From Burkholderia sp052045245 (GTDB lineage Bacteria > Pseudomonadota > Gammaproteobacteria > Burkholderiales > Burkholderiaceae): a stretch of DNA of 64,000 bases. The notes under the pieces were generated by a model. That model saw only the letters and a program-made list of their open reading frames with translations. It searched no databases and was not told the DNA's origin. A program made the translations under genes and the position numbers. The stretch is from positions 3,184-67,183 of the forward strand of contig NZ_JBQEON010000038.1 in the NCBI RefSeq assembly GCF_052045245.1, given 5' to 3'. Shown in pieces: positions 9,250-17,950 of the stretch. Position 1 is the stretch's first letter, and each line of letters opens with the position of its first letter.

Positions 9250-10110
9250 ATGGACGCTTCTGAATTCAGCAAATTCCTGAAAGCCGCATTGCCCGCCGAA
9301 GCCAGAGCCGGCGCGGCATTGACGGTCGCGGAGGTGGAAATCCCCGGCTACGCGCAGGACATCGTGTTGCGGCTCTATCGGCGCGCCGACAAGACCGGAT
9401 TGCCTGTAGTGCTTTACTTCCACGGCGGCGGTTTCGTGCGGGGCACGCTCGACGACGCCGATTTCGCCGCGCGCTTTTTAGCAGAACGCTTACCTGCTCT
9501 CGTAGTGTCGGTCGATTATTCGCTCGCGCCGGCCTTTCCTTTTCCGGCCGCGCCGGAGGATGCGTATCGCGCGGCCGTGTGGGCCGCGACACGCGCCCGC
9601 GCGTTCGGCGGCAATCCGAAGAAGATCGGCGTCGCGGGGCACGATGCAGGCGGCCAGCTCGCGAACTGCCTCGCGTTCATCGCGCGCGATCGCGGCGAAG
9701 TGTCGATCGCCGCGCAGGCGCTGTTCGGGCCGATGCTCGACCCGAGCATGACGCGCATCGGCGACGCCGAACGCCTGTCATCCGACATCACCGCGCGCGA
9801 ATGCGCGGCCTGTTATCGCGCGTATCTGCCGCAGGCGGCGCAGCGCATGCACCCCTATGCGGCGCCGCTCGAATCGGTGCGTCTCGCCGGCCTGCCGCCG
9901 ACGCTCGTCGTCACCGCGCAGAACGACGTGCTGCACGTCGAAGCGGAGAAATATGCGGGCTGCCTGATTGCGTCGGGCGTGCTCACGCAGGTGATCCGCT
10001 ACCCGGACGTCACGCACGCGGCCCTCGCGACGCACGCAGCCGCACTCGAGGAAGCCGTGCGCTTCTTCCAGTGCCGCTTCCAGGCGCGCCAGCCGAACCG
10101 TTCCGAATAA
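9250..10110 (+). CDS. llpE: Lipase-like alpha/beta hydrolase of the ceo operon
   Basis: A 286-residue member of the hormone-sensitive-lipase-like alpha/beta hydrolases. The oxyanion motif HGGG is at residues 58-61, and the acid and base candidates lie in QNDVLHVE and DVTHAAL near the C-terminus. The nucleophile elbow reads G130-H-D-A-G134: the usual GDSAG Ser is Asp132, codon GAT at 9643-9645. It may therefore be inactive as an esterase or use an Asp nucleophile as dehalogenases and epoxide hydrolases do. It is first in the efflux operon, with ceoA starting 31 bases after its stop. The ATG at 9250 fits the family N-terminus better than upstream in-frame codons. Confidence 0.88.
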   Translation: MDASEFSKFLKAALPAEARAGAALTVAEVEIPGYAQDIVLRLYRRADKTGLPVVLYFHGGGFVRGTLDDADFAARFLAERLPALVVSVDYSLAPAFPFPAAPEDAYRAAVWAATRARAFGGNPKKIGVAGHDAGGQLANCLAFIARDRGEVSIAAQALFGPMLDPSMTRIGDAERLSSDITARECAACYRAYLPQAAQRMHPYAAPLESVRLAGLPPTLVVTAQNDVLHVEAEKYAGCLIASGVLTQVIRYPDVTHAALATHAAALEEAVRFFQCRFQARQPNRSE

Positions 10111-10141
10111 CCAGACCAATCCACGCTTACTGGAGATCCAC

Positions 10142-11359
10142 ATGGCCATCCTACGCACCTCCCGTTCCCGAATCGCGACCGCGGCGATCGTGACGCTCGC
10201 CGTCATCGGCCTCGGCACGTTCGGCGCGATGCGCGTGAACGCGAACGCACCCGAGAAAGCGGCGGCGCCGCTGCCCGAAGTCGATGTCGCGACCGTCGTG
10301 CCGCAGACCGTCACCGACTGGCAAAGCTATTCGGGCCGCCTCGAAGCGGTCGAGAAAGTCGACGTGCGCCCGCAGGTGTCGGGCACGATCGTCGCGGTGA
10401 ACTTCAAGGACGGCGCACTCGTGAAGAAAGGCGACGTGCTGTTCGTGATCGATCCGCGTCCGTACCAGGCGGAAACCGATCGCGCGGCCGCGCAGCTCGC
10501 CGCCGCGCAGGCACGCAACGGCTACGCGCAGAGCGACTGGCAGCGCGCGCAGCGGCTGATCGGCGACAACGCGATCGCGAAGCGCGACTACGACGAGAAG
10601 CAGAACGCCGCGCGCGAGGCGAGCGCGAACCTGAAGGCCGCCGAGGCCGCGCTGGAAACGGCCCGCATCAATCTCGGCTATACGCGGATCACGGCGCCGG
10701 TCTCGGGCCGCGTGTCGCGGGCGGAAATCACGCTGGGCAACGTCGTGTCGGCCGGCGCATCGGCCGCGCCGCTGACGACGCTGGTGTCGGTGTCGCCGAT
10801 CTACGCGTCGTTCGACGCGGACGAGCAGACCTACCTGCAATACATCAACGGCGCGCGCAACGGCCGCAAGGTGCCGGTGGAGCTCGGCCTTGCGAACGAA
10901 TCCGGCTACTCGCGCAGCGGCGAGATCGATTCGGTCGACAACCGGCTCGACACGTCGTCGGGCACGATCCGCGTGCGCGCGCGCTTCGACAACGCGGACG
11001 GCACGCTCGTCCCGGGCCTCTACGCGCGCGTGAAGGTGGGCGGCAGCGCGCCGCACGAGGCACTGCTCGTCGACGATGCGGCGATCAACACCGACCAGGA
11101 CAAGAAGTTCGTGTTCGTCGTCGACCAGCAGGGCCGCGTGTCGTACCGCGAAGTGCAGCCGGGCATGCAGCACGGCAACCGGCGCGTGATCGTGAGCGGC
11201 CTCGCGGCCGGCGACCGCGTGATCGTGAACGGCACGCAGCGCGTGCGGCCGGGCGAGCAGGTGAAGCCGCACATGGTCCCGATGACGGGCGGCGATGCGC
11301 CGTCCGCGCCGCTCGCGAGCACCGCGAAGCCGGCCGCACCGGCGAAGGCGGATTCGTAA
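10142..11359 (+). CDS. ceoA: RND efflux periplasmic adaptor subunit CeoA
   Basis: A 405-residue membrane-fusion protein linking the inner-membrane RND pump to the outer-membrane channel. It has an N-terminal membrane anchor (residues about 10-32, without a lipobox), a lipoyl half-motif VRPQVSGTIVAVNFKDGALV, an alpha-hairpin coiled coil (about 110-190, rich in Ala, Arg and Glu), then the second lipoyl half LGYTRITAPVSGRVSR and beta-barrel. It lies between llpE and ceoB in one operon. Family and synteny match CeoA/BpeE, which contributes to chloramphenicol, trimethoprim and fluoroquinolone export. Confidence 0.93.
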   Translation: MAILRTSRSRIATAAIVTLAVIGLGTFGAMRVNANAPEKAAAPLPEVDVATVVPQTVTDWQSYSGRLEAVEKVDVRPQVSGTIVAVNFKDGALVKKGDVLFVIDPRPYQAETDRAAAQLAAAQARNGYAQSDWQRAQRLIGDNAIAKRDYDEKQNAAREASANLKAAEAALETARINLGYTRITAPVSGRVSRAEITLGNVVSAGASAAPLTTLVSVSPIYASFDADEQTYLQYINGARNGRKVPVELGLANESGYSRSGEIDSVDNRLDTSSGTIRVRARFDNADGTLVPGLYARVKVGGSAPHEALLVDDAAINTDQDKKFVFVVDQQGRVSYREVQPGMQHGNRRVIVSGLAAGDRVIVNGTQRVRPGEQVKPHMVPMTGGDAPSAPLASTAKPAAPAKADS

Positions 11360-11405
11360 GCGGCACGCCGCTTCGTTTTCCGCGTTCAACCAGACAGAGC
11401 CAGAC

Positions 11406-14400
11406 ATGAACATTTCCAAATTCTTTATCGACCGGCCGATCTTTGCAGGAGTCCTATCGGTGATCATCCTGCTCGGCGGGGTGATCGCGATGTTCCTGCT
11501 GCCGATTTCGGAATATCCGGAAGTCGTGCCGCCATCCGTGATCGTGAAGGCGCAGTATCCGGGCGCGAACCCGAAAGTGATCGCCGAGACGGTCGCGTCG
11601 CCGCTCGAAGAGCAGATCAACGGCGTCGAGGACATGCTCTACATGCAGTCGCAGGCGAACAGCGACGGCAACATGACGATCACCGTCACGTTCAAGCTCG
11701 GCACCGATCCGGACAAGGCCACGCAGCTCGTGCAGAACCGCGTGAACCAGGCGCTGCCGCGTTTGCCGGAAGACGTGCAGCGGCTCGGCATCACCACGGT
11801 GAAGAGCTCGCCGACGCTGACGATGGTGGTCCACCTGATCTCGCCGGACAACCGCTACGACATGACCTACCTGCGCAACTACGCGCTGATCAACGTGAAG
11901 GATCGCCTGTCGCGGATCCAGGGCGTCGGTCAGGTGCAGCTGTGGGGTTCGGGCGATTACGCGATGCGCATATGGCTCGATCCGCAGAAGGTCGCGCAGC
12001 GCGGGCTGTCCGCCGAGGACGTCGTGCAGGCGATCCGCGAGCAGAACGTGCAGGTCGCGGCGGGCGTGATCGGCGCATCGCCGTCGCTGCCGGGCACGCC
12101 GCTGCAGCTGTCGGTGAACGCGCGCGGCCGCTTGCAGACGGAGGACGAGTTCGGCGACATCGTCGTGAAGACGACGCCGGACGGCGGCGTCACGCACCTG
12201 CGCGACATCGCGCGGATCCAGCTGGATGCGTCCGAGTACGGGCTGCGCTCGCTGCTCGACAACAAGCCGGCCGTCGCGATGGCGATCAACCAGTCGCCGG
12301 GCGCGAACTCGCTGCAGATCTCCGACGAAGTGCGCAAGACGATGGCCGAGTTGAAGCAGGACATGCCGGCCGGCGTCGACTACAAGATCGTCTATGACCC
12401 GACGCAGTTCGTGCGTTCGTCGATCAAGGCCGTGGTGCACACGCTGCTCGAAGCGATCGCGCTGGTCGTGATCGTCGTGATCGTGTTCCTGCAGACCTGG
12501 CGCGCATCGCTGATTCCGCTGATCGCGGTGCCGGTGTCGATCATCGGCACGTTCTCGCTGCTGCTCGCGTTCGGGTATTCGATCAACGCGTTGTCACTGT
12601 TCGGGATGGTGCTCGCGATCGGGATCGTGGTCGACGATGCGATCGTGGTCGTCGAGAACGTCGAGCGCAACATCGAAAGCGGGATGAACGCACGGCAGGC
12701 GACCTACAAGGCGATGCAGGAAGTGAGCGGGCCGATCATCGCGATCGCGCTGACGCTCGTCGCCGTGTTCGTGCCGCTCGCGTTCATGTCGGGCCTGACC
12801 GGCCAGTTCTACAAGCAGTTCGCGATGACCATCGCGATCTCGACGGTGATCTCGGCGTTCAACTCGCTGACGCTGTCGCCGGCGCTGTCCGCGATCCTGC
12901 TGAAGGGGCATGGCGACAAGGAAGACTGGCTCACGCGCGTAATGAATCGCGTGCTCGGCGGCTTCTTCCGCGGCTTCAACAAGGTGTTCCATCGCGGCGC
13001 GGAGAACTACGGCCGCGGCGTGCGCGGCGTGCTGTCGCGCAAGACGCTGATGCTCGGCGTGTACCTCGCGCTGGTGGGCGCGACCGTGCTCGTGTCGAAG
13101 GTCGTGCCGGGCGGCTTCGTGCCCGCGCAGGACAAGGAATACCTGATCGCGTTCGCGCAGCTGCCGAACGGCGCGTCGCTCGACCGCACCGAGAAGGTGA
13201 TTCGCGACATGGGCTCGATCGCGCTGAAGCAGCCGGGCGTCGAGAGCGCGGTCGCGTTCCCGGGGCTGTCGGTGAACGGCTTCACCAACAGCTCGAGCGC
13301 GGGCATCGTGTTCGTCACGCTGAAGCCGTTCTCGGAACGGCACGGCAAGGCGCTGTCGGCCGGCGCGATCGCGGGTGCGCTGAATCAGAAGTACGGCGCG
13401 ATGAAGGACTCGTTCGTCGCGGTGTTCCCGCCGCCGCCGGTGCTCGGCCTCGGCACGCTCGGCGGCTTCAAGATGCAGATCGAGGATCGCGGCGCGGTCG
13501 GCTACGCGAAGCTGTCGGACGCGACCAACGACTTCATCAAGCGCGCGCAGCAAGCGCCCGAGCTCGGCCCGTTATTTACGAGCTACCAGATCAACGTGCC
13601 GCAGCTCAACGTCGATCTCGACCGCGTGAAGGCGAAGCAGCTCGGCGTGCCGGTCACCGACGTGTTCAACACGATGCAGGTGTATCTCGGCTCGCTGTAC
13701 GTGAACGACTTCAACCGCTTCGGGCGCGTGTACCAGGTGCGCGTGCAGGCCGATGCGCCGTTCCGCCAGCGCGCGGACGACATCCTGCAGTTGAAGACGC
13801 GCAACGACAAGGGCGAGATGGTGCCGCTGTCGTCGCTCGTCACGGTGACGCCGACGTTCGGCCCGGAAATGGTCGTGCGCTACAACGGCTACACGGCGGC
13901 CGACATCAACGGCGGCCCGGCGCCGGGCTTCTCGTCGGGCCAGGCGCAGGCCGCGATCGAGCGCATCGCGCATGAAACGCTGCCGCGCGGCGTGCGGTTC
14001 GAATGGACCGACCTCACGTATCAGCAGATTCTTGCGGGCGATTCGGCGATGTATGTGTTCCCGATCAGCGTGCTGCTCGTGTTCCTCGTGCTCGCGGCGC
14101 TGTATGAAAGCCTGACGCTGCCGCTCGCGGTGATCCTGATCGTGCCGATGAGCATTCTGTCGGCGCTGACGGGCGTGTGGCTCACGCAGGGCGACAACAA
14201 CATCTTCACGCAGATCGGCTTGATGGTGCTGGTGGGGCTGTCGGCGAAGAACGCGATCCTGATCGTCGAATTCGCGCGTGAACTCGAACACGACGGCAGG
14301 ACGCCGCTCGAGGCCGCGATCGAGGCGAGCCGGCTGCGTTTGCGCCCGATCCTGATGACGTCGATCGCCTTCATCATGGGGGTGGTGCCGCTCGTCACGT

Positions 14401-14621
14401 CGACGGGAGCGGGTTCGGAAATGCGCCATGCGATGGGGGTCGCGGTGTTCTTCGGGATGCTCGGCGTGACGCTGTTCGGGCTGATGCTGACGCCGGTGTT
14501 CTACGTCGTGCTGCGCACGCTGGCGGGCGGGAAGATTCACGTCGCCGGCAAGGACTCGGCCGGCTACGGCGTGTCGCCTTCGGGTGCGCCGGCTACGGGC
14601 GTGCCGGCTTCGGATGCTTGA
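11406..14621 (+). CDS. ceoB: RND multidrug efflux pump, inner-membrane transporter CeoB
   Basis: A 1071-residue HAE1-family RND transporter starting MNISKFFIDRPIFAGVLSVI, the standard first membrane helix. It has two large periplasmic loops and twelve membrane segments; the helix-4 proton-relay motif GIVVDDAIVVVENVER is intact, and a second half-repeat ends with LFGLMLTPVFYVVL. It drives proton-coupled drug export with CeoA and OpcM. The ATG at 11406 is chosen because upstream in-frame codons overlap ceoA and do not match the family. The stop TGA at 14619-14621 is 10 bases before opcM. Confidence 0.96.
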   Translation: MNISKFFIDRPIFAGVLSVIILLGGVIAMFLLPISEYPEVVPPSVIVKAQYPGANPKVIAETVASPLEEQINGVEDMLYMQSQANSDGNMTITVTFKLGTDPDKATQLVQNRVNQALPRLPEDVQRLGITTVKSSPTLTMVVHLISPDNRYDMTYLRNYALINVKDRLSRIQGVGQVQLWGSGDYAMRIWLDPQKVAQRGLSAEDVVQAIREQNVQVAAGVIGASPSLPGTPLQLSVNARGRLQTEDEFGDIVVKTTPDGGVTHLRDIARIQLDASEYGLRSLLDNKPAVAMAINQSPGANSLQISDEVRKTMAELKQDMPAGVDYKIVYDPTQFVRSSIKAVVHTLLEAIALVVIVVIVFLQTWRASLIPLIAVPVSIIGTFSLLLAFGYSINALSLFGMVLAIGIVVDDAIVVVENVERNIESGMNARQATYKAMQEVSGPIIAIALTLVAVFVPLAFMSGLTGQFYKQFAMTIAISTVISAFNSLTLSPALSAILLKGHGDKEDWLTRVMNRVLGGFFRGFNKVFHRGAENYGRGVRGVLSRKTLMLGVYLALVGATVLVSKVVPGGFVPAQDKEYLIAFAQLPNGASLDRTEKVIRDMGSIALKQPGVESAVAFPGLSVNGFTNSSSAGIVFVTLKPFSERHGKALSAGAIAGALNQKYGAMKDSFVAVFPPPPVLGLGTLGGFKMQIEDRGAVGYAKLSDATNDFIKRAQQAPELGPLFTSYQINVPQLNVDLDRVKAKQLGVPVTDVFNTMQVYLGSLYVNDFNRFGRVYQVRVQADAPFRQRADDILQLKTRNDKGEMVPLSSLVTVTPTFGPEMVVRYNGYTAADINGGPAPGFSSGQAQAAIERIAHETLPRGVRFEWTDLTYQQILAGDSAMYVFPISVLLVFLVLAALYESLTLPLAVILIVPMSILSALTGVWLTQGDNNIFTQIGLMVLVGLSAKNAILIVEFARELEHDGRTPLEAAIEASRLRLRPILMTSIAFIMGVVPLVTSTGAGSEMRHAMGVAVFFGMLGVTLFGLMLTPVFYVVLRTLAGGKIHVAGKDSAGYGVSPSGAPATGVPASDA

Positions 14622-14631
14622 GGAAAACAAG

Positions 14632-16156
14632 ATGGACAACATGCACAACACGAACGGCCTGATGCGCTTCGCGAAGGTGGCGGCCGCGAGCACCCTGCTC
14701 GCGACGCTGCTCGCCGCATGCGCGGTGGGGCCCGACTACAAGCGCCCGGATGTGTCGACGCCCGCGGCGTTCAAGGAAGCGCCGACGCTCGCGGCCGGCG
14801 AACAGGCCGGCACGTGGAAGACCGCCGAACCGGCGGACGGCGCGCATCGCGGCGAATGGTGGAAGGTGTTCGGCGATCCGGTGCTCGACTCGCTCGAGTC
14901 GCAGGCGCTGGCCGCGAACCAGAACCTGAAGGCCGCGGCGGCGCGTGTCGAGGAGGCGCGCGCGGCGACGCGTACCGCGCGTTCGCAGTGGTTCCCGCAG
15001 ATCGGCGCCGGCTTCGGGCCGACGCGCGAGGGGCTGTCGTCGGCGTCGCAGTTCCAGCCGCAGGGCACGGGGCCGACCACCGCGACGCTGTGGCGCGCGC
15101 AGGGCACGGTGTCGTACGAAGCCGACCTGTTCGGCCGCGTGAGCCGCAACGTCGAGGCGTCGCGTGCCGACCAGGCGCAGAGCGAAGCGCTGTTCCGGTC
15201 GGTGCAGCTCGCGCTGCAGGCGGACGTCGCGCAGAACTACTTCGAACTGCGCCAGCTCGATTCCGACCAGGACCTGTACCGCCGCACGGTGGAGCTGCGC
15301 GATCAGGCACTGACGCTCGTGCAGCGCCGCTTCAACGTAGGCGACATCAGCGAGCTCGACGTGTCGCGGGCGAAGAACGAACTGGCGACCGCGCAGGCCG
15401 ATGCGGTCGGNGCGCGCGGCGTCCGAGCATGCGCTCGCGATCCTGCTCGGCAAGGCGCCCGCGGATTTCGCGTTCAAGGAAACGCCGATCGTGCCGGTCG
15501 CCGTGAAGATTCCGCCGGGCCTGCCGTCCGCGCTGCTCGAACGTCGTCCGGACGTGTCCGCGGCCGAGCGCGCGATGGCGGCCGCGAACGCGCGGATCGG
15601 CCTCGCGAAGTCGGCGTACTTCCCGAAGCTCGACATCACGGGGGCGTTCGGCTATGAAGCGTCGACGCTCGGCAACCTGTTCCTGTGGTCGAGCCGCACG
15701 TTCCTGCTCGGGCCGTTCGCCGGCACCGCGCTGACGCTGCCGCTGTTCGACGGCGGGCGGCGGGCGGCCGGCGTGCAGCAGGCGCGCGCGCAGTACGACG
15801 AGCAGGTCGCGAATTACCGGCAGCAGGTGCTCGTCGCGTTCCGCGAGGTCGAGGACAATCTCGCCGACCTGCGCCTGCTCGACGACCAGATCCGCGCGCA
15901 GGATGCGGCGGTCAATGCGTCGCGCCGTGCGGCGACGTTGTCGCGCACGCAGTATCAGGAAGGCGAGGTCGCGTATCTCGACGTGATCGACAGCGAGCGC
16001 TCGGTGCTGCAGTCGCAATTGCAGTCGAACCAGTTGACCGGCGCGCAGGCGGTGTCGACCGTGAACCTGATTCGTGCGCTGGGCGGTGGATGGGGGGCGA
16101 CGCCGGCGGCGGTGGGTAGCGCGGTGTCCGGCAAGGAGGACGTTGCCGCGCGATGA
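14632..16156 (+). CDS. opcM: RND efflux outer-membrane lipoprotein OpcM, frame broken at an ambiguous base
   Basis: A NodT/OprM-type outer-membrane channel with a signal peptide ending in lipobox LAAC (Cys30) and the mature start VGPDYKRPDVSTPAAF. The reading frame runs from 14632 to about 15410, where an undetermined base (15411) occurs; the rest continues one base out of phase to 16156 (ASEHALAILLGKAPADF onward to GGGWGATPAAVG). Removing the ambiguous base restores one frame of 507 residues. By comparison with the usual family spacing here (a stretch like ADLRRQRAQAEHAL), about four residues may be missing, so the ambiguity probably hides a collapsed GC-rich stretch. I treat this as a sequencing artefact, not a pseudogene. 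Confidence 0.85.
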
Positions 16157-16201
16157 CGCACCGGCCCGCGACGGGCCGACGTAACGGGCAGTCGATCGAA
16201 A

Positions 16202-16237
16202 AACCTCGATCCGTGACGACGCGGATCGGGGTTTTTT
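16202..16237 (+). terminator. Rho-independent terminator after opcM
   Basis: Arms AACCTCGATCCG (16202-16213) and CGGATCGGGGTT (16222-16233) pair with one G-T wobble and an 8-base loop, followed by a T run to 16237. It ends the ceo efflux operon. Confidence 0.88.
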
Positions 16238-16246
16238 ATTGGCGGC

Positions 16247-16282
16247 CGGTTATGTCGGTTATGTCGGTTACGCCGGTTATGC
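16247..16282. repeat. 9-bp tandem repeat, four units
   Basis: Units CGGTTATGT, CGGTTATGT, CGGTTACGC and CGGTTATGC follow one another directly after the opcM terminator. The phase ATGTCGGTT resembles ATGTCGGTG, the complement of the repeat at 48481-48516. The last unit overlaps the stop codon of the TetR remnant. Confidence 0.75.
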
Positions 16283-16480
16283 CTGTTGCTCCGGCTGCAC
16301 GTCCGTGCGTTCCGCGATCACCACCGCGTAGCGGCCGACCGCATCGGCGATGCGCTGCGCCCGCTCGGGATCGCGCACCGCGCGCGAGCCTGACGCCGCC
16401 CGACAGCAGCGCGAGGAATGCGATCGCGCGGTCGTCGTCGGGTGCGTCATGCTCACGGGCGGAGCGAATGCCGCCCGCGG
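16277..16480 (-). pseudogene. TetR-family regulator remnant, C-terminal piece with frameshift
   Basis: Read on the minus strand, two adjoining frames give DDDRAIAFLALLSGGVRLAR and then, after a shift near 16383, AVRDPERAQRIADAVGRYAV ending at a TAA (16277-16279). Together they resemble the last 55 residues or so of a TetR-family regulator ligand domain. No DNA-binding domain precedes it; the sequence runs straight back into the end of the alpha/beta hydrolase gene. This suggests a deletion joined the hydrolase gene to the tail of a lost regulator. The family call is from pattern only. The apparent shift sits in a GCGCGCG run and could also be a sequencing error. Confidence 0.5.
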
Positions 16481-16483
16481 GCG

Positions 16484-17335
16484 TTACGCGGCGACGAACT
16501 CGTGCACGTAGCGGTTGAACACGGCGGGACTCGCGGCGTTCATCCCGTGCGATGCGCCGGCGACGGTCTGCCGCTGCGCATTGCCGATCCACTGCGACAG
16601 CGTGTCGACGTTGTTGCGGAACATCTTCGGGCTGCGCTGGCCGTCGATCAGCAGCGTGCGGCATGCGATTTCCGACGCGGCCTGCTGCGAGTAAGCGGGC
16701 AGCGGATCGCGCAACTGCTTCGGCAGCGTGCTCGCGTTGTCGATCGCCATCGTGCGAAAGCTCGACGTGCTTTTCTTCCATGCGCCGGGCAGGCTCACCG
16801 AATCCACGAACATCTCGAGGCCGGCTTCCACTTCCCCCTGGCCGATCAGGTTCACGGCCTTCGTGCGCAGCGCGATCGCGGTAGCCGGCAGCGCGGCTTC
16901 GCGCACGCCCGGCTGCTGCAGCGGGCCGCCCGGATCGGCGAGCGTCAGCGACTCGACGAGGTGCGGATGCTGGCGTGCGACGTTGAACGCGACGCTGCCG
17001 CCACGCGAGTGGCCGACGAGATGCACGGGGCCGAGACCGAGCGCATCGATGAATTCGGCGAGCTCGTCGACGTGGTTCTGCCAGCTGAACTCGTCCTGGA
17101 TCCCCGCGTCGACGGCCGGCCAGTAGTGGCTCAGGCTCGGCGCGATGCAGCGATAGTGATCCGACAGCGATGCGAGTTGCGGATCCCAGTAGCGGTAATC
17201 GCACAACGATCCGTGCACGAACACCATCGGCGCGCCGCTGCCCCGCTCGACATACGGCAGGCTGATGCCTGACGAAAGCGTCGCAAATTGCAGGTCGGGG
17301 TTCGCGAGCACCGAAGGCTCGATTCGCATGTTCAT
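16484..17335 (-). CDS. Alpha/beta hydrolase
   Basis: A 283-residue alpha/beta-hydrolase of the BioH/haloperoxidase-like type. The oxyanion motif is VFVHGSLCDYRYW, the nucleophile elbow GHSRGGSVAF carries the catalytic Ser, and acid and base candidates are in LLIDGQRSPKMF and GASHGMNAASP. There is no signal peptide, so it is cytosolic. The substrate is unknown. The start MNMRIEP (17335) is preferred over an upstream Met at 17371, which adds residues unlike the family. It is followed directly by the TetR remnant. Confidence 0.88.
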   Translation of the reverse strand: MNMRIEPSVLANPDLQFATLSSGISLPYVERGSGAPMVFVHGSLCDYRYWDPQLASLSDHYRCIAPSLSHYWPAVDAGIQDEFSWQNHVDELAEFIDALGLGPVHLVGHSRGGSVAFNVARQHPHLVESLTLADPGGPLQQPGVREAALPATAIALRTKAVNLIGQGEVEAGLEMFVDSVSLPGAWKKSTSSFRTMAIDNASTLPKQLRDPLPAYSQQAASEIACRTLLIDGQRSPKMFRNNVDTLSQWIGNAQRQTVAGASHGMNAASPAVFNRYVHEFVAA

Positions 17336-17421
17336 GACTGAAAACTCACTGGGTGCGTCAACACGACGCAACTATGCATCACGGCGACCTGCAAGGAAAA
17401 CGCATAATTTTCATCGTGACG

Positions 17422-17436
17422 ATCAATTTTATTGAT
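17422..17436. promoter_or_regulatory. AT-rich palindrome upstream of the hydrolase gene
   Basis: ATCAAT-TTT-ATTGAT (17422-17436) is a perfect inverted repeat about 90 bases upstream of the hydrolase start in a 260-base intergenic region. It looks like an operator, but no regulator can be assigned. Confidence 0.4.
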
Positions 17437-17595
17437 GGTTCGGCTGAAAACCCTTGTCGCAGCGTGGGGAGATGTCGAAGCCTTCAATCATCTGACGATT
17501 CATTTCGCGGCTGAAAGCGCGTGCGGACGCCTGCGCACGCGCGCATGAAAGCGACGAAAAGCAGGGGGAAAGGGCCGCGAAACGCGGCCGGCGCG

Positions 17596-17925
17596 TCACC
17601 GCACCGCCAACGCCGGCGCGGTCCGAAGCTCGACAGGAAGATCGTTGTCCGCCGCGAACTGCATTGCGAAATCGAACGCATCGGGGCACACGTCGCGCAA
17701 TTCGTCCGACACGAACAGGCATTTGGCGCCGCCGTCGACGACCGGCATCGCGAGCCGCGACAGCGCGCATGGATAGCCGGGCCGTCGCTCGCCGACGAAC
17801 AGCGTGATGACGCCCGCGAGCCGCTCGGGCCAGTCGCTCGGGCGGAAGGTTTTCTGCGCGCGCGTGACGCCGCGGATCAGGTGGCCGTCGATGCGGCCGC
17901 GTTCGGTGATGTCGATGCGATCCAT
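17596..17925 (-). CDS. DUF3579 family protein
   Basis: A protein of 109 residues (122 if the upstream ATG at 17964 is used, which overlaps the dctD stop by 14 bases). The core GVTRAQKTFRPSDWPERLAG and the C-terminal region with CLFVSDELRDVCPDAFDFAM match DUF3579, a small family of betaproteobacteria with no known function. It follows dctD on the same strand and may be cotranscribed. The start is uncertain; MDRIDITERG begins where family similarity begins. Confidence 0.75.
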   Translation of the reverse strand: MDRIDITERGRIDGHLIRGVTRAQKTFRPSDWPERLAGVITLFVGERRPGYPCALSRLAMPVVDGGAKCLFVSDELRDVCPDAFDFAMQFAADNDLPVELRTAPALAVR

Positions 17926-17950
17926 GCTGGTATGCGTGTCCTCGTTCGCG

